A stretch of 64,000 nucleotides of DNA, taken from assembly GCF_006539725.1 (NCBI RefSeq), contig NZ_BJNO01000001.1, positions 523,746-587,745 of the forward strand. The letters run 5' to 3'. How positions within the stretch are numbered: position 1 is the stretch's first letter; every line of letters starts with the position of its first letter. Source of the DNA: Klebsiella terrigena (GTDB taxonomy: Bacteria > Pseudomonadota > Gammaproteobacteria > Enterobacterales > Enterobacteriaceae). Both the position numbers and the translations under genes were made by a program. Below the pieces are notes generated by a model. That model worked only from the letters and a program-made list of their open reading frames with translations, made no database searches and was not told where the DNA came from. Below, piece by piece: positions 1-5,951 of the stretch.

Positions 1-85
1 GTTCCGTCGCGGTATCGGCGACGCTGACCAGCAGGCCATCCGCCTTCCCCCCCACCAGCATGACCTTAATTAGCAGGTCCACCAT
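1..85 (-). CDS. N-terminal end of an unrecognised protein, cut by the window edge
   Basis: A minus-strand ATG at 83-85 is preceded by a good ribosome binding site (GGGAGGAAC directly upstream on that strand) and stays open to the window edge, giving 28 residues beginning MVDLLIKVMLVGG. It is too short to assign to a family. It is divergent from the downstream beta-lactamase gene. It could be a real gene start or chance; the strong ribosome binding site is the main support. Confidence 0.4.
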   Translation of the reverse strand, partial: MVDLLIKVMLVGGKADGLLVSVADTATE

Positions 86-373
86 GTTCCTCCCGGATTG
101 GGGTCAATGATTAACGTTCGATAGCCGACGGCTGGTAGCAATAGCGCTACCTTCAGTACATTCTTATAGTTCATACCGGCCCTAAATAAAAAAACTCTTT
201 CTTATACTGAGCTAAGCATTGATTATTACGACTAAAAGCTGACGAATGATGAAGGAAAAAAGAGAAATTGTGAATCTTCACAACTCTTATTTCGCATTAT
301 TTTCAGGGGCGGGCGTCGCCGGGCTTTACCCATAGCGGCGTGAAGAAATAAAAACGAAGGAACAGTCACCGGA

Positions 374-1228
374 ATGCGCCACTCTCTTTTTGCCCCGATC
401 CTCCTGCTCGCCCTGTTCGCCCTGCCCGCCTGGGCGCATGAGGCGACGGTAAACCAGGTCAAAGCCGCTGAGCGCCAGCTCGAGGCCAGAGTAGGCTACG
501 CGGAGCTGGATTTAGCCAGCGGACGGCTGCTGGCAAGCTATCGCCCCGACGAGCGTTTCCCGATGATGAGCACCTTTAAAGTGCCGCTCTGCGCGGCGGT
601 ACTGGCGCGCGTGGATGCCGGAGAGGAGAAGCTCGATCGCCGCGTCCGCTACCGTCAGCAGGATCTGGTTGAATACTCCCCGGTGACCGAAAAGCACCTC
701 GCCGACGGCATGACGGTAGCCGAGCTGTGCGCTGCGGCAATCACCCTTAGCGATAACACCGCCGCTAATCTGCTGCTGGCGAGCGTCGGCGGCACGCAGG
801 GGTTGACCGCCTTCCTGCGCCGCAGCGGAGACCAGACTTCGCGCCTCGACCGCTGGGAGACCGAGCTTAACGAGGCCCTGCCCGGCGACGCGCGTGATAC
901 CACCACGCCGCAGGCGATGGCCAAAACCTTGCACAATCTGCTCACCGGCAGCGTGCTTTCCGCCGCATCGCGACAGCAGCTGCGCAGCTGGATGGTTGAC
1001 GATAAGGTTGCCGGCCCGCTGCTGCGCTCGACGCTGCCGCACGGCTGGTTTATCGCTGACAAAACCGGCGCGGGCAACCGCGGGTCGCGCGGTATTATCG
1101 CCGCCCTCGGCCCGGACGGGCAGCCCGCGCGTATCGTAATTATTTATTTAACCGGCACCGAGGCCTCAATGGATGAGCGGAACCGGCAGATTGCCGAGAT
1201 TGGTGAGACGCTGGTTAAGCACTGGTAA
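374..1228 (+). CDS. bla: Class A beta-lactamase, intermediate between TEM and SHV types
   Basis: A periplasmic serine beta-lactamase of 284 residues that hydrolyses penicillins. A signal peptide is obvious (residues 1-21, ending PAWA). The class A motifs are all present: STFK with the catalytic serine (MMSTFKVPL), SDN in [11 protein letters not shown], the E-x-x-L-N deacylation motif in [11 protein letters not shown], and KTG in [14 protein letters not shown]. The C-terminal half reads like TEM ([25 protein letters not shown], ending KHW), while [20 protein letters not shown] is SHV-like, so it is a separate branch related to both and not an allele of either. No AmpR-type regulator lies next to it, and the gene sits just outside a decayed prophage. 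No residue typical of extended-spectrum variants is claimed from sight alone. The ribosome binding site (AAGGA) is about 13 bases from the ATG, which is long. Confidence 0.95.
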   Translation: MRHSLFAPILLLALFALPAWAHEATVNQVKAAERQLEARVGYAELDLASGRLLASYRPDERFPMMSTFKVPLCAAVLARVDAGEEKLDRRVRYRQQDLVEYSPVTEKHLADGMTVAELCAAAITLSDNTAANLLLASVGGTQGLTAFLRRSGDQTSRLDRWETELNEALPGDARDTTTPQAMAKTLHNLLTGSVLSAASRQQLRSWMVDDKVAGPLLRSTLPHGWFIADKTGAGNRGSRGIIAALGPDGQPARIVIIYLTGTEASMDERNRQIAEIGETLVKHW

Positions 1229-1307
1229 GGCGCGCGCTGTCGTTCGCGGCGGCGGCAGAAAGGACGCCCGGCGCGCGATGGCCGGGCATTCGTTCGCCGG
1301 CAGTGCG

Positions 1308-1706
1308 TTATTGCTGATAAAAGTCGTAGATATTGCGGGCAACCGTTTTATCCGCAGTTGACAGGCTGAAGCCATTCTCTGTTTTCATCTGCGAACCAAT
1401 TTTCGCTATGAGCAGCTCCTGCCGCTGGAAGGTGACAACCAGGTCCTTGTTGATATTATCCGCGATGACGTTGTTCAGCGCCTCAGAGCAGTTTACGCTG
1501 TGTTTGAGTTTAATGAACACCCCCGGCGAGAGTGCATCTCTTACGCGAATCTCTCCCAGGCAGCGCTTGTTAAGATAAAACGCGTCGTCACCGGCCCGGT
1601 ACATCAGCCCGTTCTCCGCAGGCGTATCGTTACAGGCACTAATCAGCACGGCGGCGAGAATAACGGGTAGAACTCTGCGCATATTTCTCTTCATCATCGA
1701 TCTCAT
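1308..1706 (-). CDS. Small lipoprotein with a possible SecD P1-head-like domain
   Basis: A 132-residue protein with a lipoprotein signal: basic start, hydrophobic stretch, then a lipobox ending LISAC near residue 25. The mature part has the pattern N-x-N-K-D-L-V-V-x-F ... G-F-S-L-S-T-A-x-x-x-A around residues 85-125, which resembles the P1-head fold of SecD (a stretch of the form N-x-G-x-x-L-x-I followed by GGFT-x-x-E-A). That similarity is by eye only. The start could be either of the first methionines (at 1706, or the MM pair at 1697/1694). It converges on the beta-lactamase gene. Function is unknown. Confidence 0.65.
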   Translation of the reverse strand: MRSMMKRNMRRVLPVILAAVLISACNDTPAENGLMYRAGDDAFYLNKRCLGEIRVRDALSPGVFIKLKHSVNCSEALNNVIADNINKDLVVTFQRQELLIAKIGSQMKTENGFSLSTADKTVARNIYDFYQQ

Positions 1707-1867
1707 GCAGGATGCTCTGTGCCCGGAAAGTAAAACGGGCGCGGCTTCTACCGCGTCTCAGAAGCAACGATTTATGTACCTGCTACAGAAACTTTGCTGG
1801 TAACAGCTCACTGCCACGAAAGCCTCACCTACAGTACTGCGCGGTAGTAGCCTGAATCACGCCCCTA

Positions 1868-2227
1868 TTATTTATTCGGTCCATGAGGAGCCAGGGTGAA
1901 CAGAAGGTGATAAATCTCGCCATCCGGGGCATTGAAATCAACTTCAAATGAGTTAGGCGGATTGAAAGGGTCAGGAACGTTTCTGGCGATGCAGGTCGAT
2001 CGCCAAGTGATATGGCCATTCTTACCCCCACCCAGCGAGCGCGACTTCCACCAGTCGAACCATGACTGGTCTTGGGGTTGGTCGCTGCCCTTTTCTCTTA
2101 CATACCAATGATTGCGTTTCGATCGCTGACCCATATCAACTGTCGGGTACATCGGGGACGGTAGTTTTTTCGCTATCAGCATCTGGAGGATCTGCCTGTA
2201 AAAGGGAGAGACATGCATTTTGGTCAC
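1868..2227 (-). CDS. Hypothetical protein, possibly the 3' part of a frameshifted gene
   Basis: An open frame of 119 codons, rich in Trp, Pro and charged residues (QSWFDWWKSRS; NAPDGEIYHLLF near the end). I do not recognise the family. A second open frame on the same strand (2136-2357) overlaps its start in another phase and also looks protein-like (FCVKYCPLIYKPKG), which suggests that one older gene was broken by a frameshift near 2150-2250. No clear ribosome binding site supports the methionine at 2227. Treat it as a remnant unless a homologue is found. Confidence 0.35.
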   Translation of the reverse strand: MTKMHVSPFYRQILQMLIAKKLPSPMYPTVDMGQRSKRNHWYVREKGSDQPQDQSWFDWWKSRSLGGGKNGHITWRSTCIARNVPDPFNPPNSFEVDFNAPDGEIYHLLFTLAPHGPNK

Positions 2228-2346
2228 CCTTAGGCTTGTAAATCAAGGGACAATATTTTACGCAGAAACTATGAAACAACTCCCCGCGAGAATAAGAAAA
2301 TGGCATCTTTTGCTTCTGGCCTATAATTTGAGTTTGGCATCTGACA

Positions 2347-2574
2347 GTGGATGACAATGTGCAGGCGTTTTGCTCAATTGCAACCCGAGAAGAATATATC
2401 GCTTATTTGGCCGAAGAAGCCGATCGTGACATTGCCTATGCCCCCAAGCCAATCGGACGTTACAAGCTTGCTCTTTGCCCACACGAGCTGCTGCTGAGCG
2501 AGCGCGACGAACCCTTGCACCTCGATCTGGTTGTCTGGAATATGCTCCCGGATGGTGGGATAAGTCACCAGTGA
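2347..2574 (+). CDS. Hypothetical small acidic protein
   Basis: A GTG-initiated frame of 75 codons. The first half (ATREEYIAYLAEEADRDIAY) looks like a genuine acidic amphipathic helix, and the frame ends with a stop after GGISHQ. The minus strand of the same interval also has open frames, so strand choice rests only on composition. No family recognised and no good ribosome binding site seen. It lies in the degenerate island between the beta-lactamase and the lysis remnants, so it may be a fragment. Confidence 0.3.
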   Translation: MDDNVQAFCSIATREEYIAYLAEEADRDIAYAPKPIGRYKLALCPHELLLSERDEPLHLDLVVWNMLPDGGISHQ

Positions 2575-3081
2575 TTAACGCCCGGGTAACGATGGCGTCC
2601 TCTAGTGAACTCGCCATCGTATAGGGCGGGGAATTCTCCTACATGCGCCATCAGATTGGGTCGACGTGTTTTTGGCACGCAGCAGCTTTGCTTCGGCGTG
2701 ACGTATCTGGTTTTCAAAGTCTTCCAGTGAAGTTTTCCCAGCTCCAATGGCTGAGCCGGTATGCTCGACATATTCCAGGCTTGCCGCTCGCGACCGTCGA
2801 AACGGGTCGTAGTAGAAGAACCGATCGTTAACATTTCATCTACAGCCAGACCGTAAGCGATGAGCAGCGGAACACCCGTGAAATGAAGTATGTTGCCTTG
2901 CCCGCTCTTGCTCAGCCAGTGCTTGATGTTCAACAATGCCAGATTCAGCGGCGGCGAAGGGCCAAGCATAACTCTGGTATGTTACCGATGCGATACATGC
3001 GACATTTGCTGTGGTGGTTGCAATCCATTCGAAACTTGTCAATACCAAGCCATTTATGGAGGTCATGACTGCAATCGGCAT
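2565..3081 (-). pseudogene. Degenerate minus-strand coding remnant in two reading phases
   Basis: Two overlapping minus-strand open frames (2836-3081 and 2565-2969) each carry protein-like stretches: a hydrophobic segment (SFEWIATTTANVACIASVTY) in the first, and AVDEMLTIGSSTTTRFDG followed by LELGKLHWKTLKTRY in the second. Neither has a convincing start. The simplest reading is one former gene broken by a frameshift around 2900, with the next fragment of the same broken region at 1868-2357. I do not recognise the original product. Confidence 0.3.
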
Positions 3082-3281
3082 CCAGAAACTCTTGATAATT
3101 TCGTTTTTCCCGATACTGGTGGAGCTTAGCTTTGGCGGCTCATAGCCAACGATTTCGTCATGTGTATTGCCATCTATAGGATGTATCGTTCAGGGGCTGA
3201 ATAGGGATCCGTATCGAGAACCATGCCGATGTAATGCCCGAATGATCTAACGATGGTCCCGGGCTCACATACCCATCAAAT

Positions 3282-3488
3282 ATGTCGTCAGAGTCCTGGA
3301 GCAAGGCTATCGAAGGGGAAACAGACATAAAGCATGTAGCAGCCCAGTTTAAATACCTGGAAGAGAAAGGTTATATCCAAACAAGAATTGATGATGAGGA
3401 TGGGAAACTCATATTTAATATCGTACTACCGCTCACCAGTATCAACTCATACGGCATAGACTTTATTGATGCGGGGGGATTTTCTTAA
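3282..3488 (+). CDS. Hypothetical small protein, possible winged-helix fragment
   Basis: A 68-residue frame containing HVAAQFKYLEEKGYIQ and, later, LTSINSYGIDFIDAGGF. The pattern of a helix ending LEEKGYI, a variable beta-like stretch and a closing LT...GIDFI is typical of the C-terminal half of small phage winged-helix proteins. No ribosome binding site precedes the ATG, so the N-terminus may be lost. It ends 3 bases before a long perfect inverted repeat. Function is unknown. Confidence 0.45.
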   Translation: MSSESWSKAIEGETDIKHVAAQFKYLEEKGYIQTRIDDEDGKLIFNIVLPLTSINSYGIDFIDAGGFS

Positions 3489-3491
3489 TTT

Positions 3492-3539
3492 CGTAGGCAT
3501 TATCGAGCCATCTCACAAGGTGGCTCGATAATGCCTACG
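3492..3539. repeat. 19-bp perfect inverted repeat with 10-base loop
   Basis: Arms at 3492-3510 and 3521-3539 (core GGCATTATCGAGCC and its complement) are perfectly complementary with loop TCTCACAAGG. It lies between convergent genes, and the stop codon of the Tad2-like gene (3535-3537) is inside the right arm. Neither side has a run of T after the stem, so it is not a standard intrinsic terminator, although it could stop transcription from both sides in combination with other factors. Confidence 0.85.
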
Positions 3540-3810
3540 CCACTGGCTCAGCCAACCAATCATCAGCGAACAAATCGACCTGCGACGGAACCCAGCCAGG
3601 CTGCATAATGCCTTGTGCGTTCTTCAGGTCGAGATGTGGCGCGATAGTGAATTCACCAGTAATGCCAGCCTTTGCATAATCACTGCCGGGTCGAGGTTCG
3701 CTGACGGTGTATCCACCAGCCTTAATGACAAACTGACCTTTCCCGTTCCAGCCTTCGCGATAAATCTTCGCGCCAGATTTAACTGCCTCAAGAGCTTCGC
3801 CAAATTTCAT
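3535..3810 (-). CDS. Tad2-like protein (DUF2829), predicted Thoeris anti-defence
   Basis: The 91-residue product has the DUF2829 layout: MKFGEALEAVKSGAKI at the start, then the hallmark REGWNGKGQFV, a middle stretch ending in the PGWVPSQVDLFADDW motif (usual form W-x-x-S-x-x-D-x-x-A-x-D-W). Known members such as phage SPO1 Tad2 are small oligomeric proteins that sequester the signalling nucleotide made by Thoeris ThsB. Many prophages carry homologues of unknown ligand. Length is normal for the family and the frame is intact. It is encoded with lysis-gene remnants and a TolA-domain lipoprotein, consistent with phage origin. Whether it is active, and against which signal molecule, is inference. 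Confidence 0.85.
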   Translation of the reverse strand: MKFGEALEAVKSGAKIYREGWNGKGQFVIKAGGYTVSEPRPGSDYAKAGITGEFTIAPHLDLKNAQGIMQPGWVPSQVDLFADDWLAEPVA

Positions 3811-4003
3811 ATCTTCTCTCTGTTTAGATAGTAAAAAGCCCCGCTATTGCGAGGCCCGTTGTTTATCTGATTGCCTGATATCGGCTTTGTCCCGGTTGCA
3901 CTGACCCAGAGCCGATAGCAGACTGACATTCAAATCGAGGCTTTGTCCCCACGTCAGATTGTCAGGGATTGCCGGTTGGGTGTTTCATCTGTCAGGATGA
4001 CAG
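3811..4003. other. Non-coding spacer between the Tad2-like and TolA-domain genes
   Basis: No open frame of use on either strand. The stretch is rich in short GC hairpins (for example around the GCGAGGCCCG segment near 3850 and the repeated TGTCAGG words near 3960-4000), so a structured transcript is possible, but I cannot define an RNA. Confidence 0.3.
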
Positions 4004-4345
4004 TTAGGGTTTAAAGTCAAAAAGAATTGTAGTTGGTAAGCCTTTTGGCTTTGTAGGGAGTTTACCTGAATCAACCGTATCATTTATTGCTTCAATAGCA
4101 CGCTTACAAAGTTCGTCATCACCGGAAACAATCTCAATCTTTTGAATTTGCTCTCCCGGCGGTTGCGTGACCTTGAGCGTGCAACCCTCTCCCTTGTAAT
4201 TTATCGAATCAAAAAAATTATGCTCTACAGCTTTTTTTACGTTCACTGCATACTCATATAAATTCTTGGGGATTATAGGTGCAGGTTTTGGTGCGCACCC
4301 CAAGAGCATCAAGCCAAGCAGAACAATAATACAAAATTTTTTCAT
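4004..4345 (-). CDS. Stand-alone lipoprotein with a TolA C-terminal (domain III) fold
   Basis: The 113-residue product has a lipoprotein signal with lipobox LLGC (Cys17) and then a domain matching the TolA C-terminal domain almost end to end: YAVNVKKAVEHNFFD, Y-K-G-x-x-CTLKV, P-G-x-x-I, GDDELCKRAIEA and the terminal FDFKP, which is how TolA itself ends. The two cysteines that form the TolA domain disulfide are retained. There is no TolA transmembrane anchor or long helical domain II. TolA domain III is what filamentous phage g3p and group A colicins bind and what contacts TolB. A phage-borne lipid-anchored copy could act as a decoy or modulate Tol-Pal; that role is inference. Confidence 0.85.
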   Translation of the reverse strand: MKKFCIIVLLGLMLLGCAPKPAPIIPKNLYEYAVNVKKAVEHNFFDSINYKGEGCTLKVTQPPGEQIQKIEIVSGDDELCKRAIEAINDTVDSGKLPTKPKGLPTTILFDFKP

Positions 4346-4452
4346 TTTTCAGTCCTGTCCTTAGAATAAAAAAACAGTACCACGAATCTCGGCCTTTTTG
4401 CAGTGATGTGAAGAGCGTTATCAAAGCCCCTCTATGAAGAAAATGAGCATCG

Positions 4453-4506
4453 TCACCTCAGGCACTGCGTGCGTATATACTCCTGCTGCTTAACAATCAG
4501 CGTCAG
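4453..4506 (-). pseudogene. Second, isolated C-terminal fragment of a lambda Rz-like gene
   Basis: Minus-strand translation gives [17 protein letters not shown] and a TGA stop. The closing QEYIRTQCL is the same as the end of the Rz gene at 4938-5399 ([10 protein letters not shown]), while the DNA differs at several third positions, so it is a diverged second copy and not a recent duplication. Upstream sequence no longer reads as Rz. It marks a second decayed lysis cassette or an old recombination joint. Confidence 0.7.
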
Positions 4507-4607
4507 GACGCGCCACGGCGCGGCAGGCCCACATACAGGCTTCTTGCATTTTGGTGCGGGCGATAGCCCTTTACGGTGCTGCCGTCCTGCGGTTTCGCCT
4601 CACTCAT
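4503..4607 (-). CDS. Very small phage-like ORF with a KGYR motif, probably truncated
   Basis: Thirty-four codons beginning MSEAKPQDGSTVKGYR. Short phage proteins of the Acb2/Tad1-like group often start with a basic stretch followed by KGYR and a helix, but here the sequence after KGYR (PHQNARSLYVGLP) does not continue in that pattern, so this is likely a frameshifted or rearranged remnant. The frame is also open further upstream to 4727. Low confidence in any function. Confidence 0.3.
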   Translation of the reverse strand: MSEAKPQDGSTVKGYRPHQNARSLYVGLPRRGAS

Positions 4608-4727
4608 TTCGTCGTAGCCCTTTCGATTGGTTGCGGGCAGTTCGCCAGCACTGATTGTTGTGCGCCAATTTGCTTTTGCTGGCTTGTAGGTGGATATTGC
4701 TCGGATGAAACGCATGGAGATAACCAA

Positions 4728-4910
4728 ATGAAACAGATACTTTTTGCATGGTTTGTTTTAACAAATACCTTCGCCTGCATCACCGCCAGCATTAACGTGA
4801 ACAATTCACTAATGCTGGCTTCAACCGTACCGTGGGTCGTTGGGATTTCTCTCGCTGCAATCACTAATTACTTATTGGCTAAAAAACTAAAGAAAAGCGG
4901 GTTTCTGTAG
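4728..4910 (+). CDS. Small membrane protein, 60 residues
   Basis: ATG at 4728 follows a GGAGA ribosome binding site with 7-base spacing. The product has a hydrophobic first segment (residues 3-20, ILFAWFVLTNTFACITA), a short polar loop, a second hydrophobic segment (MLASTVPWVVGISLAAITNYLL) and a basic tail (AKKLKKSGFL), suggesting two membrane helices. It lies on the opposite strand to the lysis remnants. Two-helix proteins near endolysin genes can be holins, but this one is on the wrong strand for the cassette. Function unknown. Confidence 0.55.
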   Translation: MKQILFAWFVLTNTFACITASINVNNSLMLASTVPWVVGISLAAITNYLLAKKLKKSGFL

Positions 4911-4937
4911 CTCGCGCTTAAGATGTTGGTGTATTCA

Positions 4938-5399
4938 CTATTTCAGGCACTGTGTGCGGATGTATTCCTGCAGGTAGCTCACTTGCCCTGTGATGGTGGA
5001 GATTCCGGCTCGGAGACTCCAATAATCCCGTTCAGCGGAGTCAGTAAGTCGGGGGCTGGAAGCATCGCCCACGCTGCCGGCGACGGTCGCTCCGTTCGCG
5101 GGACATTTTGCGCTGAGCTGCAACCTGCGCTTGCCAGAATCGACATCCCTACGCAAATCGCTAATGGTGTTTTGCGCATCGGCTAATTCCTTCGTGTATT
5201 TGGCATCCAGTGCAGCTACATCGCGCTGACGGGTCTGCATGTCGGTGATGGTGGCGTTTGCCAGGTTGAGCTGCTCAGTCGCTTTATCGCGCTGCTTTTT
5301 GAACTCGATGGCGTTGTCGTAGTAGTGATTGGCCAGCTACCCAAGACAAACGTTCAGGCAGATAACCACTGCCCAGATAATGGCGGTTAATCGACTCAT
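4938..5399 (-). pseudogene. Rz: Rz inner-membrane spanin, broken by an amber codon
   Basis: The minus-strand frame from ATG 5397-5399 reads like lambda Rz: MSRLTAIIWAVVICLNVCLG, then a TAG at 5337-5339, then [12 protein letters not shown], the helical region with [19 protein letters not shown], and [12 protein letters not shown] to [10 protein letters not shown]. The TAG replaces what is a tryptophan (TGG) in relatives, a single-base change within the N-terminal signal-anchor region. Apart from that the frame is open over about 153 codons. Rz spans the periplasm with Rz1 to fuse inner and outer membranes at lysis. Its ATG overlaps the stop of the upstream endolysin remnant. It would only work in an amber-suppressing host or with restart. 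Confidence 0.85.
4979..5179 (-). CDS. Rz1: Rz1 outer-membrane spanin lipoprotein, embedded in Rz
   Basis: Entirely inside the Rz gene in another frame, as in lambda. The 66-residue product starts [20 protein letters not shown] with a lipobox (SAGC), followed by a proline-rich stretch ([20 protein letters not shown]) matching the lambda Rz1 pattern PPAW-x-M-x-PPPDxxTPLNGI. The frame is intact even though its host gene Rz carries an amber codon. Rz1 is an outer-membrane lipoprotein that pairs with Rz; without Rz it would have no lysis role. Confidence 0.85.
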   Translation of the reverse strand: MRKTPLAICVGMSILASAGCSSAQNVPRTERPSPAAWAMLPAPDLLTPLNGIIGVSEPESPPSQGK

Positions 5400-5800
5400 T
5401 GTTCCAACCCCCAGCACGTCAACGCGCTTTCCTGGTCCCGCCGTTCGACCTGACCGTAACAGCCGTTCTTCTGGCCTTTTGTCAGTCGGCAGTCACGGCC
5501 ACCATCTTTAATCCACCAGCGAATAGCCTCGCATGCACCATAGGCCACAACTCGACGATCTACGCAGGCGTTAACACCATAGTGAAAATTTACATAACCA
5601 AAGTCGTTGCTCATTTTGCGATCTCCGCAATCGGTTAAATTGAACCTAAAGCACATTTTCTCTGCAAAATAATATTTGCAGGCATCTTTGTGATAGTTCT
5701 CAGTTTTCCCTACAAACCACATCAATGTGGTTTCATGCAGCAGCTTTTTCCGGAGGCCATCTTTCGTAATCACAGTACCGGTATGGGCTTTAACAATGCT
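5396..5800 (-). pseudogene. Phage endolysin (GH24 lysozyme) remnant, N-terminus lost
   Basis: The C-terminal part is clear endolysin: GACEAIRWWIKDGGRDC, then GCYGQVERRDQESALTCW, at the normal place directly upstream of Rz with overlapping stop/start. Further upstream HTGTVITKDGLRKKLL corresponds to the GHTG...LL region of these lysozymes. The middle (NFHYGVNACVD) is shorter and altered compared with the usual YNVG-x-x-A-F, and the N-terminal part with the catalytic glutamate is absent. The in-frame methionine at 5773 is probably not a true start. Non-functional remnant. Confidence 0.55.
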
Positions 5801-5894
5801 TATTTGGCAGTTTCTGCATTCTTCCGGTCGCTGAATTTGTAAAGGTCAAAATCGATTTTTGGGGAGAAGTTTTAGAAGGATTTGGGAGAAAAGA

Positions 5895-5930
5895 AAAACC
5901 GGCAAATAAGCCGGGCTCCACGCCCGGCTC
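5895..5930 (-). terminator. Intrinsic terminator downstream of dcp
   Basis: On the minus strand GCCGGGC-GTGGA-GCCCGGC (5910-5928) forms a 7-bp GC stem and is followed by TTATTTGCC and then GGTTTTTC, a T-rich tail, just beyond the dcp stop codon. Confidence 0.75.
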
Positions 5931-5951
5931 TCTTTTGCCTGGCAAAATCGC

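Noticed and set aside
3492..3539. Reading the 19-bp inverted repeat as a standard intrinsic terminator
   Set aside because: No T-run follows the stem on either strand; kept as a repeat of unknown role.
4923..5186. Plus-strand 87-codon frame over the Rz/Rz1 region
   Set aside because: The minus strand carries Rz1 and Rz with strong family patterns; the plus frame has none.
1229..5900. Prophage attachment-site direct repeats flanking the island
   Set aside because: No matching pair of direct repeats could be seen by eye between the beta-lactamase end and the dcp terminator, and no integrase is present.
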